Shown here: positions 35,928-43,487 of the stretch, in pieces | Layout: each line of letters begins with the position of its first letter | Position numbering within the stretch: the stretch's first letter is position 1 | From: JACCYI01 sp963828075 | Lineage (GTDB): Bacteria; Actinomycetota; Thermoleophilia; Solirubrobacterales; Solirubrobacteraceae | Assembly: GCA_963828075.1 (NCBI GenBank) | Contig: CAWHDH010000021.1 | Coordinates: forward strand, 2,790,001-2,854,000 | DNA: 64,000 bases | Reading direction: 5' to 3' | The notes under the pieces: generated by a model | The model's input: only the letters and a program-made list of their open reading frames with translations | Database searches by the model: none | Told to the model about the DNA's origin: nothing | Made by a program: the position numbers and the translations under genes

Positions 35928-37048
35928 GGGAACTTGGGGCCCCACGGTGAGCCGCAGAGTTCGATGTCCGGGTCGAGCGGCAGCGCGCCGTCGACCTGGT
36001 CGGGGTTGATGTCTTCGTGGTCGTAGATGCCGTCGGGCTCCTGGCCGGGAAGGTAGTGGAAGATCGGCCTCGCGGGGTAGTCGTCGCGGGTGTCCTTGCC
36101 CTTCACGTAGCTGCCGTCGGGCTGGCGCACGATCTCGATCTCGCCGTCGACCGAGATGCCGACCGGGGTGATCGAGTTCAGCGCGTCGTAGTCGATCGTC
36201 ACGGAGTCGCCGTCGGCGGTGATCTCGAACTCGTTCGTCTTGTCGATGTTGATGCCCTCGCCGGTGGCGTCGTTCTCGCTGTCGTTGTCGTAGTCGTCGT
36301 CCTTGTCGAAGGTGATCGGGCGGGGCTCGTTGCAGAACGAGTTGCCGACGACGCCGACCGTGCACGTCTCGGTCTGGACGACCACGCCGCGGCCGGTCTC
36401 GCGGTCGATGATCACGGTGACCCGGGAGCGGTCCTGGCCGTACTCGCCGAGCAGCGGGTCGGAGACGTCGCGGTCGTCGCCCTTCAGGCCGAGTGAGCTC
36501 TCGAAGGGGATGTAGTAGTCGTAGGCCAGCACGCCCTCGCCCGGCGCGGGATCGAGCTGGAAGTACCGCCGGTTGTACTTGCCGCCGTCCTGGTAGGTGG
36601 TGCCCTCGGCGACCAGCGCGGCGAACTCCTCGTCGGTGAGCGAGGTCAGCGTGCTGATGTCGTCGCCCCGCGGGCCGCCCTCCAGCTGCCGGTGGAGGTC
36701 GAGCAGGTCGAGCAGTCGCTTGGCCTCGGCGTGGTCGCCGCGCGCGATCGCCGCCTTGGCCTCGTCGAGCAGCTCCTGGGTGCGCCCACCCTGTTCGGAG
36801 GCCCAGTCCTCGAGCGCGTCGGCGCGCTGCTCGAGCGCCGCCTGGATGCCGCCACCGCCATCGCCGTCCTCGCCGCCGCAGTCCGCCCCGCCGGAGATCG
36901 TGCAGATCGCGCGCTCGATGCCCTGCGCCACCGAGGTGCCGAAGCCGCCCGAAGCGAGGGCGGCGATCACCGCGGCCACGATGAGCAGGATGCCCATGTA
37001 CTCCGCCGCGGTCTGACCGCTCTCGCTCCTCCGGCGCATGGGCGGCAC
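35909..37048 (-). CDS. Flp/TadE-type pilin-like protein with large acidic extracellular domain
   Basis: A 379-residue protein. Residues 9-31 are a Flp prepilin motif: SESGQTAAEYMGILLIVAAV, with Gly-1 and Glu+5 of the class III cleavage site. After this single helix comes an acidic, Asp/Gly-rich extracellular domain (DYDNDSENDATGEGINID and similar), far larger than a normal pilin. It has Cys pairs (ICTISGGADC, ETCTVG...FCNEP, ELCGSPWGPKFPC). It may be a minor pilin or a processed surface protein cut by a prepilin peptidase. An in-frame ATG at 37039 is an alternative start. Upstream promoter faces the TetR operators at 37133. Confidence 0.72.
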   Translation of the reverse strand: MPPMRRRSESGQTAAEYMGILLIVAAVIAALASGGFGTSVAQGIERAICTISGGADCGGEDGDGGGGIQAALEQRADALEDWASEQGGRTQELLDEAKAAIARGDHAEAKRLLDLLDLHRQLEGGPRGDDISTLTSLTDEEFAALVAEGTTYQDGGKYNRRYFQLDPAPGEGVLAYDYYIPFESSLGLKGDDRDVSDPLLGEYGQDRSRVTVIIDRETGRGVVVQTETCTVGVVGNSFCNEPRPITFDKDDDYDNDSENDATGEGINIDKTNEFEITADGDSVTIDYDALNSITPVGISVDGEIEIVRQPDGSYVKGKDTRDDYPARPIFHYLPGQEPDGIYDHEDINPDQVDGALPLDPDIELCGSPWGPKFPCISFD

Positions 37049-37132
37049 GGTATGGAGCGCGGCGAGCCGCCGACAGAGGCGCAGGACTCAACTTGCGGCT
37101 GGGACCGGGCCCAGGCCCTATCGGCCTGGCTT

Positions 37133-37170
37133 CGTACCCTACGGGTACGCGCTGTGTACCTATGGGGTAC
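37133..37170. promoter_or_regulatory. Double TetR-type operator upstream of the acyl-CoA dehydrogenase operon
   Basis: CGTACCC-TAC-GGGTACG (37133-37149) is a perfect 7-bp inverted repeat; a second, weaker copy GTACC-TATGG-GGTAC lies at 37156-37170. Their centres are 22 bp apart, two helical turns, so two dimers could bind on one face. They end two bases before the TetR start codon at 37172, suggesting autorepression of the operon. Confidence 0.6.
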
Positions 37171-37171
37171 G

Positions 37172-37783
37172 ATGCTCCGGATGGCCGACTCCCTCGTCGC
37201 GCGCCACCAGGACGTGGGCCCGCTCCTCACCGAGCGCGCCCAGCGCGCCCGGCTGCTCGAGGCGATGGTCCAGGTCGTGGCCGAGAAGGGCTACGACGCG
37301 GCCACGGTGGCCGACGCGGTGCGCCGGGCACGCGTTTCGCGCGGCACCTTCTACGCACTCTTCGACTCGAAGCAGGCCTGTCTTGAGGCCGCATTCCGCC
37401 TGGGCACTGAGGTGCTCGAGGAGCGCATCGACGCCGCGATCACGGGGGCGGCGGACTGGCGCGAGGAGCTGCGGCTCGGCCTGCGCGCCTACCTGCAGAC
37501 GCTGGCCGAGGAGCCGCGCTTCGCCCGCATCTTCCTCATGGAGTGGGAGCCGCTGCGCGCCGAGCGCGAGGCGGCCATCCTCCGCTTCGCCAAGCGCTAT
37601 GGCCGGACCTTCGCGCGCTCCGGTCGGCCGGTGCCGCCCGAAGGCGCGCTGTACCTGCTGTCCGCCGGCGTGGGCGAGCTGGCGAGGGCCCGCGTGCACG
37701 CGGGCGGGAACGTGACGGATCTCGAAGACACCCTGGTGGGCTGCGCCGTGCGGCTCGCGACCGAGGAGGAACCATGGACCTGA
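37172..37783 (+). CDS. TetR-family transcriptional regulator
   Basis: A 203-residue protein starting MLRMADSLVARHQDVGPLLT (an ATG three codons later is possible). The N-terminal helix-turn-helix is ARLLEAMVQVVAEKGYDAAT, VADAVRRARVSRGTFYALFD and SKQACLEAAFRLG (residues about 25-72), the canonical TetR pattern. The C-terminal helical domain (about 80-203) should bind an acyl-CoA or similar ligand. It leads an operon with two acyl-CoA dehydrogenases and an SDR; its end overlaps the first of these by 10 bp. By context it probably controls them through the two operators in front of it. Confidence 0.88.
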   Translation: MLRMADSLVARHQDVGPLLTERAQRARLLEAMVQVVAEKGYDAATVADAVRRARVSRGTFYALFDSKQACLEAAFRLGTEVLEERIDAAITGAADWREELRLGLRAYLQTLAEEPRFARIFLMEWEPLRAEREAAILRFAKRYGRTFARSGRPVPPEGALYLLSAGVGELARARVHAGGNVTDLEDTLVGCAVRLATEEEPWT

Positions 37784-38910
37784 CGTTCAACGAGCGCGAG
37801 CTCGCCTTCCGCGACGAGCTGCGCCAGTGGTTCGCCGACAACGATCCCGGCCCCAACCCGGGCGACGAGCAGGGCGAGTTCTTGTGGCGGCGCGAGTTCC
37901 AGCGCCGCCTCGCCGACGCCGGCCTGGCGGCGGTGCACTGGCCGGCGGAGTACGGCGGCCGCGGCGCGACGCTGACCGAGTCGGCGATCTTCTTCGAGGA
38001 GCTCGGCCGCGCGCGGGCGCCGCTGCCCGCCAACGTCCTCGGGCTGCTGCTGGCCGGCCCGACGATCATGCAGTGGGGGACGCCGGAGCAGAAGGAGCGC
38101 TACCTCAACCCGATCCTTACCGCCGAGGAGATCTGGTGCCAGGGCTTCTCCGAGCCCGACGCCGGCTCGGACCTCGCGTCGGTCAAGACCCGCGCGGTCA
38201 AGGACGGTGACGACTGGGTCGTCACCGGCCAGAAGGTGTGGACGTCGGGCGCCCAGTACTCGAAGTGGTGCATGCTCGTCGCCCGCACGGACACCGAGGT
38301 CGCCAAGCACAAGGGCCTGACCTACTTCCTGATGGACATGGAGCAGGACGCCGTCGAGGTCCGCCCGCTGCGCCAGATCACCGGCGATCCCGAGTTCAAT
38401 GAGCTGTTCATCGTCGAGGCGCGGATCCCCGACGCCAACGTCCTCGGCGGCGTCGGCAACGGCTGGAAGGTCGCGCTCACGACGCTGATGAACGAGCGCG
38501 CCGGCCTGGCGTTCTTCGCTTGCGTCCGCCTGCGTCAGCAGCTCGACGACCTGATCGAGGAGGCGGCGACGCGCGGCCTGCTCGACGACCCGGTGGTCGC
38601 CGACAAGCTCGGCGAGTTCCACCTGAAGGTCGAGATCCTGCGGCTGACCGCCTATCGCGGGCTGACCGCGACCGAGAAGTACGGCCAGCCCGGGCCCGAG
38701 GGCTCGCTGACCAAGTGGATCTGGTCGGACACCAACCAGCAGCTCTCGCAGTTCGCCGTCGACCTGCTCGGGCCGTCGGCCCTGCGCGCCGGCGACCCCT
38801 GGGCGTTCGAGGTCATGCGCGCCCGCGGCAACTCGATCGAGGGCGGGACCACCGAGGTCCTGAAGAACATCATCGCCGAGCGCGTGCTCGGGCTCCCCAA
38901 GGCACGCTAG
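37774..38910 (+). CDS. Acyl-CoA dehydrogenase family protein (large subunit type)
   Basis: ATG 37774 behind GAGGAGGAACC gives 378 residues. Features of the FadE fold: MDLTFNERELAFRDELRQWF, the PAEYGGRGATLTESAIFFEE region, CQGFSEPDAGSDLASVKTRA (about 120-139) which binds FAD and substrate, WVVTGQKVWTSGAQYSKWCM, then the helical domain ending GNSIEGGTTEVLKNIIAERV (about 350). The paired arrangement with a second, shorter dehydrogenase downstream matches heteromeric FadE complexes that act on steroid side chains or short acyl-CoA thioesters. It overlaps the regulator in front. Confidence 0.88.
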   Translation: MDLTFNERELAFRDELRQWFADNDPGPNPGDEQGEFLWRREFQRRLADAGLAAVHWPAEYGGRGATLTESAIFFEELGRARAPLPANVLGLLLAGPTIMQWGTPEQKERYLNPILTAEEIWCQGFSEPDAGSDLASVKTRAVKDGDDWVVTGQKVWTSGAQYSKWCMLVARTDTEVAKHKGLTYFLMDMEQDAVEVRPLRQITGDPEFNELFIVEARIPDANVLGGVGNGWKVALTTLMNERAGLAFFACVRLRQQLDDLIEEAATRGLLDDPVVADKLGEFHLKVEILRLTAYRGLTATEKYGQPGPEGSLTKWIWSDTNQQLSQFAVDLLGPSALRAGDPWAFEVMRARGNSIEGGTTEVLKNIIAERVLGLPKAR

Positions 38911-38920
38911 GAGAATGACC

Positions 38921-39919
38921 ATGGATTTCGATCTGACCGAGGACCAGAAGGAGATCAAGCGCACCGCGCGCGACCTGCTCGCCGCCCGCTCCCCGTGGGA
39001 GAAGGTTCGCGAGGCGGCCGAGGGCGCCAGCTACGACCCGAAGCTGTGGGCCGAGCTGCGCGAGCTGGGGTGGCCGGGCATCGCGGTCGCCGAGGAGCAC
39101 GGCGGCCTCGGCCTGGGCGCCGTCGAGCTCAGCGTGCTGCTCGAGGAGCTCGGCTACGCCTGCGCCGCGTCGCCGTTCCTCTCCACCGCCGCGGCCGCGG
39201 CGGCGATCCAGGCCGCCGGCTCCGACGAGCAGCGCGCGCGCTGGCTGCCGGGCCTGGCCTCCGGTGAGCACACGGGCGCGATCGGCACCCGCGAGGTGGC
39301 CGCCGACGCGGTCGACGCCGCGGTGATCGTGCTGCTCGGCGACGACCGCGCCGAGATCCTCAGCGCGGCCGACGCGGACGTGACGCCGTTCGACGCGATC
39401 GACTCGACGCGGCGCTACGCGACGGTGGCCGGCGAGGGCGAGCCGCTCGGAGGCGACATCGCCGCGGCGGCCGACCGATTCCGCACCGCGGTCGCGGCGG
39501 ACGTCGTCGGGATCTCGCAGCGGGCGCTCGACATGACGCTCGCCTACGTCAAGGAGCGCAAGCAGTTCGACATCCCGGTCGGCGCGTTCCAGGCCGTCGG
39601 GCACCGCTGTGCCGACATGCTCCTGCACACCGAGAGCGCGCGCTCGACGGCGCTGTTCGCCGCGTGGGCCGCCGAGGCGGACCCGGAGCGGCTGCCCGAG
39701 GCGGCGGCGCTGGCCGCGGCGGCGGCGGCGGTCGGCGGCCGCGAGGTCACCGCGACGGCGATCCAGATGCACGGCGGCATCGGCTTCACGTGGGAGGCCG
39801 ACGTGCACTGGCTCTACAAGCGCGCCCAGCTCGACAGCGCGCTGCTCGGCGGCGCCCGGCGCCACCGCGCCGTGCTGACTCGGCTGGCCGCGCAGCGCCT
39901 GGCCACGGCGGCCGCCTGA
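38921..39919 (+). CDS. Acyl-CoA dehydrogenase family protein (short partner)
   Basis: The ATG at 38921 is preferred because GGAGA lies 7-8 bases upstream; a second ATG at 38915 is too close to it. The 332-residue product starts MDFDLTEDQKEIKRTARDLL, contains PGIAVAEEHGGLGLGAVELS (about 50-69) and AYVKERKQFDIPVGAFQAVG (about 208-227), and ends TAIQMHGGIGFTWEADVHWL. The mid segment that usually binds FAD (GxTEP-x-xGSD) is replaced by GAIGTREVAADAV, as in the degenerate partner of heterotetrameric dehydrogenases. It is therefore likely the non-catalytic half of a complex with the gene in front. Confidence 0.86.
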   Translation: MDFDLTEDQKEIKRTARDLLAARSPWEKVREAAEGASYDPKLWAELRELGWPGIAVAEEHGGLGLGAVELSVLLEELGYACAASPFLSTAAAAAAIQAAGSDEQRARWLPGLASGEHTGAIGTREVAADAVDAAVIVLLGDDRAEILSAADADVTPFDAIDSTRRYATVAGEGEPLGGDIAAAADRFRTAVAADVVGISQRALDMTLAYVKERKQFDIPVGAFQAVGHRCADMLLHTESARSTALFAAWAAEADPERLPEAAALAAAAAAVGGREVTATAIQMHGGIGFTWEADVHWLYKRAQLDSALLGGARRHRAVLTRLAAQRLATAAA

Positions 39920-40680
39920 TGGGCGTCCTCGACTCGTTCCGGCTCGACGACAAGGTCGCGATCGTCACCGGGGCCTCCTCCGGCCTCGGGGTCGCGTTCG
40001 CGAAGGGCCTCGCCGAGGCGGGCGCCGACGTGGTGCTCGGCGCCCGCCGTGTCGAGCGGCTGGCCGACACCGCCAAGCTCGTCGAGGCGGAGGGCCGCAC
40101 TGCGCTCGCCGTGCGCACAGACGTCGCCGACCCGGAGAGCTGTAACGCACTCGTCGAGGCGGCGATGGCCGAGTTCGGGCGGGTCGACATCCTCGTCAAC
40201 AACGCCGGGATCGGCACCGCGGTCCCGGCGACCCGCGAGGCGGTCGACGACTTCCGCAAGGTCATCGACGTCAACCTCAACGGGTGCTACTGGATGGCGC
40301 AGGCGTGCGGCCGGGTGATGCAGCCGGGGTCGAGCATCATCAACATCTCGAGCGTGCTCGGCATCGTCACCGCGGGCCTCCCGCAGGCGGCCTACGCCGC
40401 CAGCAAGGCGGGCCTGCTCGGCCTCACCCGCGACCTCGCCCAGCAGTGGACGGGCCGCAAGGGGATCCGCGTCAACGCGATCGCACCCGGGTTCTTCGAG
40501 TCCGAGATGACCGACGAGTACCCCGAGGGCTACCTCGAGCGGCTGATGTTCCTCGTGCCCTCCGGGCGCGAGGGCAACCCCGCCGAGCTCGCGGCGACGG
40601 TCGTCTTCCTCGCCGGCCCCGGCGCCGGCTACATCACCGGCGCCACGCTGCCGGTCGACGGGGGCTTCACGATCAGCTGA
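39919..40680 (+). CDS. Short-chain dehydrogenase/reductase
   Basis: ATG 39919 shares its A with the previous stop. The 253-residue SDR has the cofactor loop TGASSGLG (residues 17-24), NNAG (94-97), a catalytic triad Ser144/145 (NISSVLG), Tyr159 and Lys163 (AAYAASKAG), and the ending ITGATLPVDGGFTIS. The Arg pair GARRVER after the second strand suggests NADP(H). In the operon it may reduce or oxidise a beta-hydroxyacyl-CoA made from the dehydrogenase product. Last gene of the operon. Confidence 0.9.
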   Translation: MGVLDSFRLDDKVAIVTGASSGLGVAFAKGLAEAGADVVLGARRVERLADTAKLVEAEGRTALAVRTDVADPESCNALVEAAMAEFGRVDILVNNAGIGTAVPATREAVDDFRKVIDVNLNGCYWMAQACGRVMQPGSSIINISSVLGIVTAGLPQAAYAASKAGLLGLTRDLAQQWTGRKGIRVNAIAPGFFESEMTDEYPEGYLERLMFLVPSGREGNPAELAATVVFLAGPGAGYITGATLPVDGGFTIS

Positions 40681-40752
40681 GGCCGCCTAGAAGGGCTAGG
40701 GGATGCTGAGCCATGGAGTAGCAACACCTAGCGCTCGAGGTCCGTCGGGGCC

Positions 40753-40868
40753 GCATCATCGAGTGGGTCGGGCGGTGTGGTGCTTCACCCTCCAGGGGTG
40801 CTTGACCGCGGCCCGATCGCAGCCAGCGCTCCTCTTCGGCCGCCGCTCGCAGGCGGAAGCGGCGGCCG
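40753..40868. repeat. Degenerate copy of the palindromic element plus stem-loop
   Basis: GCATCATCGAGTG at 40753-40765 recurs exactly at 40895-40907, where the main array starts. After the first copy comes GGTGTGGTGCTTCACCCTCC and then AGGGGTGCTTGACCG (40774-40807), a decayed version of the GGGTGGTTCACCCC...GGGGTCAACCACC motif of the main array. A separate stem-loop CGGCCGCCGCT/AGCGGCGGCCG (40837-40868, 11-bp perfect stem) may terminate the upstream operon. No gene is seen in 40681-41147. Confidence 0.6.
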
Positions 40869-40897
40869 GTTCTGTCGCCGGCCGCCCAGGAACTGCA

Positions 40898-41068
40898 TCA
40901 TCGAGTGAGGGGGCGGGTGGTCGAGGACGTCAACCACCCCCTTGGCCCCCGAGCGGCAGCATGGGGGTGGTTCACCCCGAATATTGGGGTCAACCACCCC
41001 CATGCGAGGTGCGGCGGCGCATGGGGGTGGTTGACGTCGCCGCCGACGCCCACACCCTCACTCGATGA
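40898..41068. repeat. Nested palindromic array with four alternating GGGGGTGGTT boxes
   Basis: Three nested inverted repeats are visible. Outer: TCATCGAGTGAGGG (40898-40911) with CCCTCACTCGATGA (41055-41068), perfect. Middle: GACGTCAACCACCCCC (40926-40941) with GGGGGTGGTTGACGTC (41023-41038), perfect. Inner: a 20-bp arm at 40959-40978 and its complement at 40986-41005 with one mismatch and loop GAATATT. The box GCATGGGGGTGGTT thus occurs four times in alternating orientation at about 30-bp spacing. There is no reading frame with protein character. It could be a mobile palindromic element, a structured RNA or a regulator-binding array. Confidence 0.85.
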
Positions 41069-41147
41069 CCGCAGTCCGGGGCCGCGGCGACCCCGCAACG
41101 AGGCCGGAGCACCGTCACGCGCGAGCGGGAGCGCCAGACTCGGAGCC

Positions 41148-41939
41148 GTGCGGGTCATCACCTGGAACGTCAACCGGCGCGTCAGCGCCCTCGCCGCCCA
41201 GGCACACGCGCTCGCCGTCCGCGAGCCGGACGTCGTCGCGCTCCAGGAGATCACCGCGCGCAGCACCGGGCTGTGGCGGGCGGCGCTGGCGACGATCGGC
41301 CTGCCGCACGTCGCGTTCAGCCTCGACGGCGCCGACCCGCTCCGCCAGCCACCGCGGCGGCGTGTCACCGGCGTGCTCATCGCGGCCCGCGCGCCGCTCC
41401 AGGAGGTCGACCCGATGCCCGTCCCGTGGCCGGAGACCGCCGTGGCCGCGGTCGTCGACGGGACGCGGATCGACACCGTCCACGTGCCCAACGCCGCCAA
41501 CGGCGAGATCAAGCCGCAGACGCTCGCCGCGGTCCGCGCCGCCCTCGAGGCCGGGCCGCCAGGCCCGCGCGTCGTCTGCGGCGACCTCAACACGCCTCGC
41601 CGCGAGCACCCGGACGGCCGCGTCGTGTCGTTCGCCTGCGACTCGCGCGAGCGGCTGCGGCCCGAGCGCGGGACGGCGTGGGACGAGGCGGAGCTCGGGG
41701 TCGTCCCCGGCCTGAGGGACCTCGGCTTCCGCGACGCCTTCCGCACGCTGCACGGCTACGCGCACCGCGAGCCGAGCTGGACCTTCCGGCGGATGGGCGG
41801 GCACGGCGGCGGCTGGCGCCTGGACCACCTGTTCGCCTCGCCCGACCTGCGCGTCCTCGCCAGCCGCTACCACCACGACTGGCGCGACGCCGACCTCTCC
41901 GACCACTCCGCCCTGGAGGCGGACCTCAGCGCGGACTGA
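41148..41939 (+). CDS. Endonuclease/exonuclease/phosphatase family protein
   Basis: GTG 41148 (VRVITWNVNRRVSALAAQAH) gives 263 residues. Family metal and catalytic motifs: TWNVN (residues 5-9, Asn), DVVALQEITAR (Glu, about 33), GDLNTPRRE (about 147, Asp/Asn), WRLDHLFASPDL (Asp, about 226) and LSDHSALEADL (about 250, Asp-His). These match the EEP fold of DNase I, exonuclease III-like and phosphodiesterase enzymes. There is no signal peptide. Whether it acts on DNA or a small phosphodiester is not clear. The stop overlaps the convergent hypothetical gene. Confidence 0.87.
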   Translation: MRVITWNVNRRVSALAAQAHALAVREPDVVALQEITARSTGLWRAALATIGLPHVAFSLDGADPLRQPPRRRVTGVLIAARAPLQEVDPMPVPWPETAVAAVVDGTRIDTVHVPNAANGEIKPQTLAAVRAALEAGPPGPRVVCGDLNTPRREHPDGRVVSFACDSRERLRPERGTAWDEAELGVVPGLRDLGFRDAFRTLHGYAHREPSWTFRRMGGHGGGWRLDHLFASPDLRVLASRYHHDWRDADLSDHSALEADLSAD

Positions 41940-42231
41940 GCTCCGCGCGCAGCGAGTCGAACGCCGCCTGGCTGAGGTGCACTGAGAGCAGGTCGGAGTC
42001 CAGCCCTGCGTAGAGGACGACGCCGTCGTCGTCCACGAAGCCGCCCAGGACGTGGTGCGACTGCGTGCGCGTGGCGCGCTTCTCGTCGGCGATGATCTTC
42101 AGCGTCTCGCTCACCCAGCGGTCCTGGTTGCGGTTGAACGTCATCGCTCGGATCCCGCTTGAGATGACCAGCACCCGGTTGTCCAGGTGGATGTACGGGG
42201 CGGGAGCCTCGGCGGGCAGGGTCAGGGACAT
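41926..42231 (-). CDS. Conserved-looking hypothetical protein
   Basis: ATG 42231 to 41926, 101 residues: MSLTLPAEAPAPYIHLDNRV, RAMTFNRNQDRWVSETLKII, RATRTQSHHVLGGFVDDDGV and LYAGLDSDLLSVHLSQAAFD. Balanced composition with alternating beta and helix suggests a small folded alpha+beta domain. I do not recognise the family. It overlaps the EEP gene by 14 bp at its 3' end. Confidence 0.6.
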   Translation of the reverse strand: MSLTLPAEAPAPYIHLDNRVLVISSGIRAMTFNRNQDRWVSETLKIIADEKRATRTQSHHVLGGFVDDDGVVLYAGLDSDLLSVHLSQAAFDSLRAELSPR

Positions 42232-42272
42232 GCGTGCAGCTTCGCCCGCCGGGCGGCGTTCGTCAACGCGGG

Positions 42273-43454
42273 CTACTTCGCCCCGGACTCGAGCACCGTG
42301 AACGTGATTCCGGCGTGCTGCAGGCGGTCGATCAGCGCGTCGCCCATCGCCGTGACGGTGGTGACCTGGCCGCTCGTCGGCGGCAGGTCGTCGAAGGCGA
42401 GACAGAGCGCGGACTCCGCGAGCATCTTCGAGGTCTCGCCGTAACCCGGGTCGCCACCGCGGACCTCGACGAGCGCCCGCTGCCCGTCTCCCTCGCCGAG
42501 CACCTGGACGGAGAACCAGCTCTTGGCGCGCTGCTCGGGCGTCGGGCCGTCGCCGGGGGAGAGGCGGCTGAGCAGGGCGTTGCGCGCCGGCGGGATCTGG
42601 GCGAGGCCGAACAGCGCCGTGGCGCCTGCGACCCCGCCGACGGCGAACGGCAGCCGCTTGACCGCCGCGTAGTGACCGTAGGAGAAGTCGGGGCCGTAGC
42701 GCTCGAGCGCGCGCGCGGAACCGACCACGATCTGCGGATCGATCGTCGGCAGCGGCACCGCCCAGTAGCCGAGTGCTCGATGCGGCGTGCCGGGCACCGC
42801 GCGGACCCGTCGGTTCTCGGGGTTGCCCTCGCGCCGGCGGCGCTGGGTGTGCGCGGTGGCGGTCTGCCGGAAGCGCGAGAAGATCCCCATCGCCGAGTGG
42901 AACGTGCCGCCCGACGGACGCCCGCCGGCACGGACGTAGCCGCGCAGGTTCAGCGGCACCCCCTCGGGCAGCTGCTGGACGCAGAAGTACGCGCCGAGGT
43001 CGTGCGGGATCGAGTCGAAGCCGCACGCGTGGACGAGCCGGGCGCCGGTCTGGATCGCGCGCTCGTGGTGCGCGAGCCACATCCGGTCGATGAACTCGGG
43101 CTCGCCGGTGAGGTCGACGTAGTCGGTCCCGGCCTCCGCGCACGCGGCGACGACCGGCTCCCCGTAGCGGGTGTAGGGCCCGACGGTGCTGGCGACGACG
43201 TGGGTCTGCTCGGCGAGCTCGCGCAGCTGGGTGGGGTTCGTCGTATCCGCCTGCAGCAGGGCGAGGTCCTCGGCGGCGGGGTGGTCCTCGGCCAGGCGCG
43301 CGCGCACGGCTGCGAGGCGGCCGGGGTTCCGCCCGGCGATCGCCCAGCGGCCGCCCTCGGGCATGCGCGCAGCGAGCTCCTGCGCCGTCAGCGCGCCGGT
43401 GAATCCGGTCGCCCCGAGGAGGACGACGTCGAAGCTTCGCGAGTCGGCGTTCAT
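42273..43454 (-). CDS. Saccharopine dehydrogenase-like / trans-acting enoyl reductase family protein
   Basis: ATG 43454, 393 residues. The N-terminal Rossmann fold is VVLLGATGFTGALTAQELAA (residues 10-29), followed by RWAIAGRNPGRLAAVRARLA and VVASTVGPYTRYGEPVVAAC (about 86-105), then DYVDLTGEPEFIDRMWLAHH and GARLVHACGFDSIPHDLGAY. This is the pattern of mycobacterial Rv2449c/Rv2953 trans-acting enoyl reductases and related saccharopine-dehydrogenase-like proteins that act on lipid or polyketide intermediates. The C-terminal part has one hydrophobic helix. Divergent from a TetR gene 21 bp away, which probably represses it. Confidence 0.87.
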   Translation of the reverse strand: MNADSRSFDVVLLGATGFTGALTAQELAARMPEGGRWAIAGRNPGRLAAVRARLAEDHPAAEDLALLQADTTNPTQLRELAEQTHVVASTVGPYTRYGEPVVAACAEAGTDYVDLTGEPEFIDRMWLAHHERAIQTGARLVHACGFDSIPHDLGAYFCVQQLPEGVPLNLRGYVRAGGRPSGGTFHSAMGIFSRFRQTATAHTQRRRREGNPENRRVRAVPGTPHRALGYWAVPLPTIDPQIVVGSARALERYGPDFSYGHYAAVKRLPFAVGGVAGATALFGLAQIPPARNALLSRLSPGDGPTPEQRAKSWFSVQVLGEGDGQRALVEVRGGDPGYGETSKMLAESALCLAFDDLPPTSGQVTTVTAMGDALIDRLQHAGITFTVLESGAK

Positions 43455-43474
43455 GCGCCGCGACCATACGCGAT

Positions 43475-43487
43475 CATGGGTCCCATG
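43475..43487. promoter_or_regulatory. CATGGG-T-CCCATG palindrome over the TetR start codons
   Basis: A perfect 6-bp inverted repeat CATGGG/CCCATG around a single T covers both candidate start codons of the TetR gene (43476 and 43485) and is 20 bp from the divergent reductase start. It is a good candidate operator, but the two ATG codons themselves make up most of the arms, so chance cannot be excluded. Confidence 0.35.

Noticed and set aside
40898..41068. CRISPR array
   Set aside because: The repeats alternate in orientation and are nested palindromes; there are no direct repeats with unique spacers of constant length and no cas genes.
40905..41147. Extension of the EEP-family gene upstream to 40905
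   Set aside because: The extra 81 codons run through the palindromic array and are not protein-like; the family domain starts at the GTG at 41148.
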